A DNA stretch of 12,500 nt, from assembly GCA_034096865.1 (NCBI GenBank), contig JAWQFJ010020505.1, forward strand, positions 1-12,500, written 5' to 3'. Source of the DNA: Theodoxus fluviatilis. Lineage: Eukaryota; Mollusca; Gastropoda; Cycloneritida; Neritidae. Below, in pieces: positions 8,544-12,500 of this stretch. Position numbers and translations under genes: made by a program. Under the pieces are notes generated by a model, which saw only the letters and a list, made by a program, of their open reading frames with translations, made no database searches and was not told the origin of the DNA. Each line of letters begins with the position of its first letter. Position 1 is the stretch's first letter.

Positions 8544-8755
8544 GAGCTTTCACGACCTATTGATGCATTCAACATACAGCTTTGATAACGTAATGCTGTT
8601 CATGGCTTACATTTTCTTTGGATGGGTTTCTAGTATCCCCAAATACAGCGTTTTCTGTGCGAACCGTAGACATATCCGCCATTTAATGGTGCATTAGTCG
8701 CGAGAACGCGAGAACGAGGCTCTAAAGTCGCCCGGTGATTGGTGGATTCACAGAG

Positions 8756-8769
8756 AGTGGCAAGCCACT
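8756..8769. repeat. Short perfect palindrome in the Harbinger right half
   Basis: AGTGGC at 8756-8761 pairs with GCCACT at 8764-8769 around an AA loop. It lies among TTGC/GCAA subterminal motifs and could be part of a protein-binding region, though this is speculative. Confidence 0.4.
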
Positions 8770-8908
8770 GCCCCCAAAACTGGAACAGGTTTAAACACGA
8801 GCAACTCAGTTGCTGGTGGCGTGGAAAGTTGCTTGGAATGCCAGTTGCTTTCAACCGACATCGCACACGAAGCAATGTATGGCGAGCAATCGAGTTGCCC
8901 GAGTGGAG

Positions 8909-8929
8909 TTGCCTCGTGTGCGAAGGCCT
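8909..8929 (-). repeat. Right terminal inverted repeat of the Harbinger element
   Basis: Reverse complement of 7924-7944 with one mismatch, followed immediately by the TTA duplication at 8930-8932. Confidence 0.92.
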
Positions 8930-8932
8930 TTA

Positions 8933-9330
8933 GACTCCTGATTCACGCAACTTCAGAGGAGTTAAGGCAACGCCATCTTGTAAGGGCTGCATGGAATAAT
9001 CGAGACCATAATTTACCATGCGTAACTATTTCAGAATTCGATACAAACAAACATGAGACTGAGATCAGCAATAGAAGCAGTACCATGCATGTCTATTGAA
9101 GCAAGTACTCACAATAATCATTCAACGTCCTTTCGAAAAATATCTCATACCATTCGAAAGATACACAGACTGTTAAATGTTTAGTGGCACTCAATAGAGT
9201 TTACTTTTCTTTGCATTGCCTTTACATGCATACAGAAAATAGCACTGGCGCACCAAATGCCACTGGCAGCTTACTATCTCTGTAGAGAACTGAGGTAAAC
9301 ACTCGAAAATTTCTAGTCCGGCCAAAAGGC
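8933..9330. other. Unassigned stretch, no gene recognised
   Basis: Short open frames only. No splice-bounded exon, RNA or transposon signature could be supported. Confidence 0.4.
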
Positions 9331-9482
9331 TTGCTCACCCACTTAGGCTCTAGAACATTTCAACACCATGCAGCTTTTCTGTACCTGATTTCAAGCGGAC
9401 ACTCAAAACCCACCAGCTCAAAAACAGTATTGAGCATCGAACATGACTAAGGGTGTGGAGTCAGACACCTTACAATCAAGCC
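9331..9482 (-). mobile_element. Possible degraded tRNA-derived SINE remnant
   Basis: Read on the minus strand from 9482, GTAAGGTGTCTGACTCC resembles the D-arm/box A area of mollusc-type tRNA SINEs, and ATGTTCGATGCTC (9444-9432) resembles box B, at tRNA-like spacing. No diagnostic body or tail is clear, so the downstream limit is a guess. Confidence 0.3.
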
Positions 9483-9677
9483 GACGACGACGACGGTGAT
9501 GATGATGATCATGATCATGATGATGATCAGGATGATGATGGTGACGACGACGACCACGACGATGACGATGATGGTGGTTGATGATGATGATAATTGATAA
9601 TGATGGTGGTGGTGGTGGTGGTGGTGGTGGTGGTGGTGGTGGTGGTGGTGGTGGTGGTGGTGGTGGTGGTGGTGGTG
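9483..9677. repeat. GAY/GAT triplet array passing into (GGT)n
   Basis: GAC and GAT triplets (9483-9600), including a 14 bp palindrome ATGATCATGATCAT at 9505-9518, give way to about 24 perfect GGT units at 9604-9677. The GAY part would code for Asp runs in one frame, but stops and the lack of flanking coding signal argue against an exon. Confidence 0.92.
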
Positions 9678-9845
9678 ATTGTTTACTTTATACTTTCTAA
9701 GGGATGATGAAAATCGACATTTTAATCCACTGTTTAAAATATGCCAGACAACTTCAAATTTAAAAAGGTATTTTGCTTGATGCTTTACAGGGATAGGCGC
9801 TAATTTCTTTTGTAATACGTTTTAAAGAGCAAATGTATGTTTCAG

Positions 9846-9992
9846 CTTGTGCTCCTGGAACCTACGGCAGGGGGAGCAGTACAAGCTGTCCCGAACATTG
9901 CAGTAACTGTAGAGACAACAGCTGTCGTGTCACTGACGGATTCTGCACCTCAGGCTGTGAGCCCGGATGGAGAACGTCGCACTGCAAAGAAC
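9846..9992 (+). CDS. Single EGF/laminin-type 8-cysteine module exon of a multi-EGF-like protein
   Basis: The 147 bp exon follows an acceptor (ATGTATGTTTCAG ending at 9845) and ends at a strong donor (GTAAGTATG from 9993). Both boundaries are phase 1 (2 + 48 codons + 1 base), the classic symmetric module exon. It encodes one module starting CAPGTYGRG and ending GCEPGWRTSHCKE, with eight cysteines spaced as in the EGF repeats of MEGF10/11, SREC-type scavenger receptors and similar extracellular or membrane proteins that bind ligands or clear cells. Such repeats normally come one per exon in tandem, but neighbouring repeats are not visible, so flanking exons must be outside the window or across long introns. 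Host gene identity is unknown. Confidence 0.75.
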
Positions 9993-10027
9993 GTAAGTAT
10001 GTAGACACTGTCCCCCCTTACTGTCTT

Positions 10028-10110
10028 AATAAAGAACTTCGACTGATTACTGTGCCACAAAAGAAGAAAAACTCTGTAGCGCCTCTGGATAATATTACAT
10101 AACCAATAAA
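10028..10110 (+). terminator. AATAAA signals downstream of the EGF exon
   Basis: AATAAA occurs at 10028-10033 and 10105-10110. If the donor at 9993 were ignored, the EGF frame would continue about 36 codons to a TAA at 10100-10102, three bases before the second signal. This arrangement could end a truncated transcript, but chance is likely in AT-rich DNA. Confidence 0.25.
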
Positions 10111-10483
10111 TACCAACAGTTTATATTTAGGCTGCTTTGGACTCTAAGACTGATGTTTGGCATTTGGACATTATATTGGAACATTGTAGTCATGGTTAAC
10201 CATAATCTAAGAACAAAAACATACCCACCTCCTCCATCCCACCCACCCCTTACTCGTCCCTTCCCCCCACTCTCTTTCTCCTGTAGTTGACATGGACAAT
10301 TCACATCTGTCTCATGTCTGTACATGTATTCTGTCCCAAAAAGGCCGCCAGTTTTCCATTACAATGATTGGAAGTGTGAAGAAATTGTGTTAATTCAGAA
10401 ACAAAACAGCGTAGAAAATTTTAGCTCTTTCGCAAAATAACCAACCATTGAAGAAGGTTCATGCACAGTGGATCGCAATCGTG
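10111..10483. other. Intron-like stretch with C-rich patch
   Basis: No exon was recognised. A C-rich, polypyrimidine stretch at about 10222-10282 is the strand-opposite counterpart of the G-rich block that follows. Confidence 0.4.
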
Positions 10484-10692
10484 GGTTGGGGTGAGGTTGG
10501 GTGGGTGGTTGGGGTGGGGGTGGGGAGGTGAGTGGGGGGGAGGTGAGTGGGCGGGGGAGGTGAGTATGGTGATGGTGGGTGGGTGGGTTGGGGTGGGGAG
10601 GCGAGTGGGTGGGGATGGGTGGGGGGGGGGAGGGGGGGAAGTGGATGGGTGGGTGGGGATGGGGAGGTGAGTGGGGGTGGGTGGGGAGGGGC
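10484..10692 (+). repeat. G-rich (GGGTGGGG)n-like minisatellite, G-quadruplex cluster
   Basis: About 200 bp of irregular GGGT, GGGG and GGTGAGTGGG units with dozens of runs of three or more G on the plus strand. Many overlapping quadruplex-capable windows exist. Gly/Trp-rich and Pro/His-rich open frames across it are compositional artefacts. Confidence 0.88.
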
Positions 10693-11020
10693 GGACTCGA
10701 TATCATTGTCGCCAGTCGCGGCATTTCAATCGTTTTTTAAACTCCTGTGTCCACAGATATTTCGACACTTCGCACCTCGCCTGCCTCTTGCAGGTTTGAC
10801 ACAGAAATGCAGTACATGTACACGTACATTGGCGTGGTCTGACTCTGTGACATAATTAACGTTGGTGCGTGCGACAAGGCAACGATGACGGTTCAGATTA
10901 CAAAACCTGAGGGAGAAACCAATTTAACATGTTGTGCTGTTTGTGAGTGTGGTAGGAGACACGCGGATGATTAAATCTCCCGGTAACCAGAGAAGGTTTA
11001 GACAACCCCATTCTAGTTCA
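10693..11020. other. Unassigned stretch, no gene recognised
   Basis: A CCACAG acceptor-like site near 10756 precedes an open stretch, but the translation shows no cysteine-rich or other domain pattern, so no exon is called. Confidence 0.35.
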
Positions 11021-11055
11021 CTAGAGACTTCGCCTACCGGCGAAAGTGTCTCTAG
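11021..11055. repeat. Imperfect hairpin (inverted repeat)
   Basis: CTAGAGAC (11021-11028) plus TTCGCC (11029-11034) pair with GGCGAA (11039-11044) and GTCTCTAG (11048-11055). The loop is TACC and there is a 3-base AGT bulge: 14 perfect base pairs in all. A 10 bp palindrome ATCACGTGAT with an E-box core lies just beyond at 11066-11075. Confidence 0.7.
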
Positions 11056-11075
11056 CACAGTTGATATCACGTGAT

Positions 11076-11500
11076 GGAAGGTTTTCGTCCGAAATATGCA
11101 AATGTAGGTTACACGAAAGGCTTGTGGGATAGCCGATCTGCTCCCTGACATACGCCGTTAAAGTAGTTCTAAGACTATTTCGCACAAAACTCTTAACTTA
11201 CTCTTGTTGAGGCAATAAACAAGCGTTTATTCGATAAAATAACATGTTTATGTTGAAATGGAAACAAGTTTTGACATCTGAATGATTTCTGCAAAACGTG
11301 GAGAAAAAAATAGTATCAGAACAAACTATTTTTGGCGCAGTGCTGTAATGCGAATAGTCAAGTCTATTGTGCATTCATTGCGAACTGTGCCAGAGTCAAT
11401 ACTGACTCGAGTTCACAGAATGAGACAACCCCATACCACAGCCTACAAACCAACGGCAACATGATCCCCGCCTGCGAGAGGCAGTAAAGCTACATGCGAC
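11076..11500. other. Unassigned stretch, no gene recognised
   Basis: Only short open frames (for example 11282-11464) with no family features. Confidence 0.35.
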
Positions 11501-11585
11501 TTGGTTTTGCTTTGACTGTTGAGTGCACTGGGACATCCCACTTTGAAAGAGCAATAAAGCTGAACAGAACTGAAATGAACTGCAT
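11501..11585 (+). other. Possible retroposed 3' end with AATAAA and GAACT-like tail
   Basis: CACTTTGAAAGAGCAATAAAGC is followed by a short run of GAACA, GAACT, GAAAT and GAACT pentamers, a pattern seen at the 3' ends of some non-LTR elements. No body was recognised, so the assignment is weak. Confidence 0.25.
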
Positions 11586-11789
11586 TTAATTCACAGGCCG
11601 ACTGCCCATTGAACGGAAAAGTATATCAACAAGTATAATACTACTTTTCTTACATGGATCAGCCATACAAATTGTGTAGCGTTTATACATTCATGAGGCT
11701 GTTACATAGCTGACACTTTACTTTTCTCTTCTCCTCAGAGCATTACATATGTACATCGATACATCCTTTGTTGTGCGGTTATTTCTACC

Positions 11790-12350
11790 TTCTAGAAGAA
11801 AGCCACAATATCTATTTGCAGAGTAAAAACGTGGTCAGTGGTTGAGTGATCTGGCCGGAAACCCGCCTGCTCTGCACAAATTTTACTCTCGCTTTTTAAA
11901 CAGCTTCCGAAACGCCTTGCAAGCATGGATGAATTATTTTTACCGACAACAGGCAGAAGAGTTATACCTCGGTATTTGTCTGGATACGTTTTTACGCCCT
12001 TTTTGTAAATTGGTATTATGACGGACTGTGCCCATCTATAAGGGAAGTGCTCGAACTCAAACGGGCAGTTAAACAGCTTCGTCAGAAAAGGTGGGATTTT
12101 GTCGCATTCCGTTCTACAGCATTCCCCAGAAATGTCACCAAGCCCAGGATAGGTTTTTCGTTGGATACTTCCAAAAGCTATGCGTACGTTATCTGAAATA
12201 ATGTGTGAGTGCAGTTCAGGATGTTTTACTTGTTCTCCTGTATCGATTACTAGTTCATCTAGTTAATATATGCCACCCTGAAACATTTTTCAAAGTAGTT
12301 TTTCCGCACTGTTATTTCAATTTCAGGTGAAGATAAGAACAATGAATCAA
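11790..12350 (-). pseudogene. LINE (Jockey/CR1-like) reverse-transcriptase fragment
   Basis: On the minus strand the translation shows, in order, VRKNYFEKCF (about 12313-12284), a frame break with stops near 12260-12266, DISGECCRTEC, PPFLTKLFNCPFEFEHFP, WAQSVIIPIYKKG, YRGITLLPVVGK and AEQAGFRPDHSTTDHV (ending about 11830), then an in-frame TAG. These are the conserved blocks from the N-terminal side of non-LTR reverse transcriptases (fingers and early palm). The FxDD catalytic block and endonuclease are not present. The copy is 5'- and 3'-truncated, with one frameshift and one or more stops, so it is dead. Family placement within Jockey/CR1/L2-like LINEs is uncertain. Confidence 0.82.
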
Positions 12351-12403
12351 TTCTATCAAATCACTCTACGTTGACTTAATTCCACGATCCGACTTTCTGA
12401 ACC

Positions 12404-12500
12404 ATGGATGGAGGGATGATAGATGCATGGATGGATGGATGGATGAACGAATGAATGAATGAATGAACGAATGAACGAACGAACGAATGAATGAATGAAT
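12404..12500. repeat. (GGAT)n/(GAAT)n/(GAAC)n tetranucleotide array, runs off the right edge
   Basis: GATG/GGAT units pass into GAAT and GAAC units. These are complementary to the TCAT/ATTC/GTTC family at 5028-5366 and 7030-7080, so the same class of repeat occurs here in reverse orientation. Confidence 0.9.

Larger units (their letters stand above)
7921..8932. mobile_element. Non-autonomous PIF/Harbinger DNA transposon with TTA target-site duplications
   Basis: The element itself spans 7924-8929 (1,006 bp). Left terminus 7924-7944 begins AGGCCTTTGCACACGAGGCA. The right terminus 8909-8929 is its reverse complement with one mismatch over 21 bp. TTA directly flanks both ends (7921-7923 and 8930-8932), matching the 3 bp T-W-A target duplications made by PIF/Harbinger transposases. 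Inside are many subterminal TTGC/GCAA motifs and a transposase N-terminal remnant of matching family, with no DDE domain. It is therefore an internally deleted derivative that would depend on a transposase supplied elsewhere. The near-perfect ends and intact target duplication suggest a fairly recent insertion. Confidence 0.9.

Noticed and set aside
10395..10855. Gly/Trp- and Pro/His-rich open frames
   Set aside because: They are shadows of the G-rich block. The open part to 10855 lacks any domain.
11601..11690. CPLNGKVYQQ-like peptide reminiscent of the cysteine-containing C-terminal region of some retroelement proteins
   Set aside because: Only about ten residues look similar and a stop follows at once, which is too short to support a call.

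Overview
The window reads as nuclear DNA of an invertebrate animal, most likely a lophotrochozoan and plausibly a marine mollusc. The reasons are GT-AG introns with good splice sites, animal-type transposons (a THAP/DDE transposase, a PIF/Harbinger element, a LINE reverse transcriptase, tRNA-derived SINEs), a phase 1-1 exon encoding an 8-cysteine EGF/laminin-type module, and very long simple-sequence arrays. The phylum is inference. Nothing looks bacterial: there are no operons, no Shine-Dalgarno-led genes and no CRISPR.

Layout. Positions 1-280 hold a degenerate minisatellite of about 40-55 bp, followed by a (TAA)n tract. From 665 to 4113 lies a minus-strand gene for a THAP zinc-finger plus DDE_Tnp_4 transposase-like protein. 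It has three recognisable coding exons (4113-3866, 3320-3218, 2957-1679) whose phases join exactly. The DDE exon is open and keeps the D, D, E triad, but the THAP exon has a frameshift before the Cys-x2-His half of the zinc finger. Both ends of the gene have been partly duplicated in tandem: the 3' tail at 665-1104, and the end of the THAP exon with its donor at about 3397-3643. A CpG-rich segment with a CRE and E-box lies just upstream of the start codon.

From 4395 to 7171 the window is almost all compound simple repeats: (G)n/(GT)n, (TC)n, (ATTC)n, an array of roughly 240 TATC units, (CCGT/CCAT)n, (TAATC)n with higher-order variants, (TTTA)n, and (CCAT/CCGT)n. A tRNA-derived SINE sits between the GT and TC tracts. 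A SINE- or LINE-like 3' tail follows at about 7280-7425.

Positions 7924-8929 are a complete-looking 1,006 bp non-autonomous PIF/Harbinger element. It has 21 bp terminal inverted repeats (one mismatch) and a TTA target-site duplication on each side. It keeps only an N-terminal transposase remnant with a premature stop. A possible second SINE remnant (minus) and GAY/GGT triplet arrays follow. An isolated EGF-like exon (plus) lies at 9846-9992, a G-quadruplex-rich block at 10484-10692, an imperfect hairpin at 11021-11055, and a broken minus-strand LINE reverse-transcriptase fragment at about 11790-12350. A tetranucleotide array runs off the right edge.

The genes do not form a pathway. This is transposon- and satellite-rich intergenic or intronic DNA. 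The EGF exon is the only piece that looks like part of an ordinary host gene, whose remaining exons would lie outside the window or are not recognisable here.
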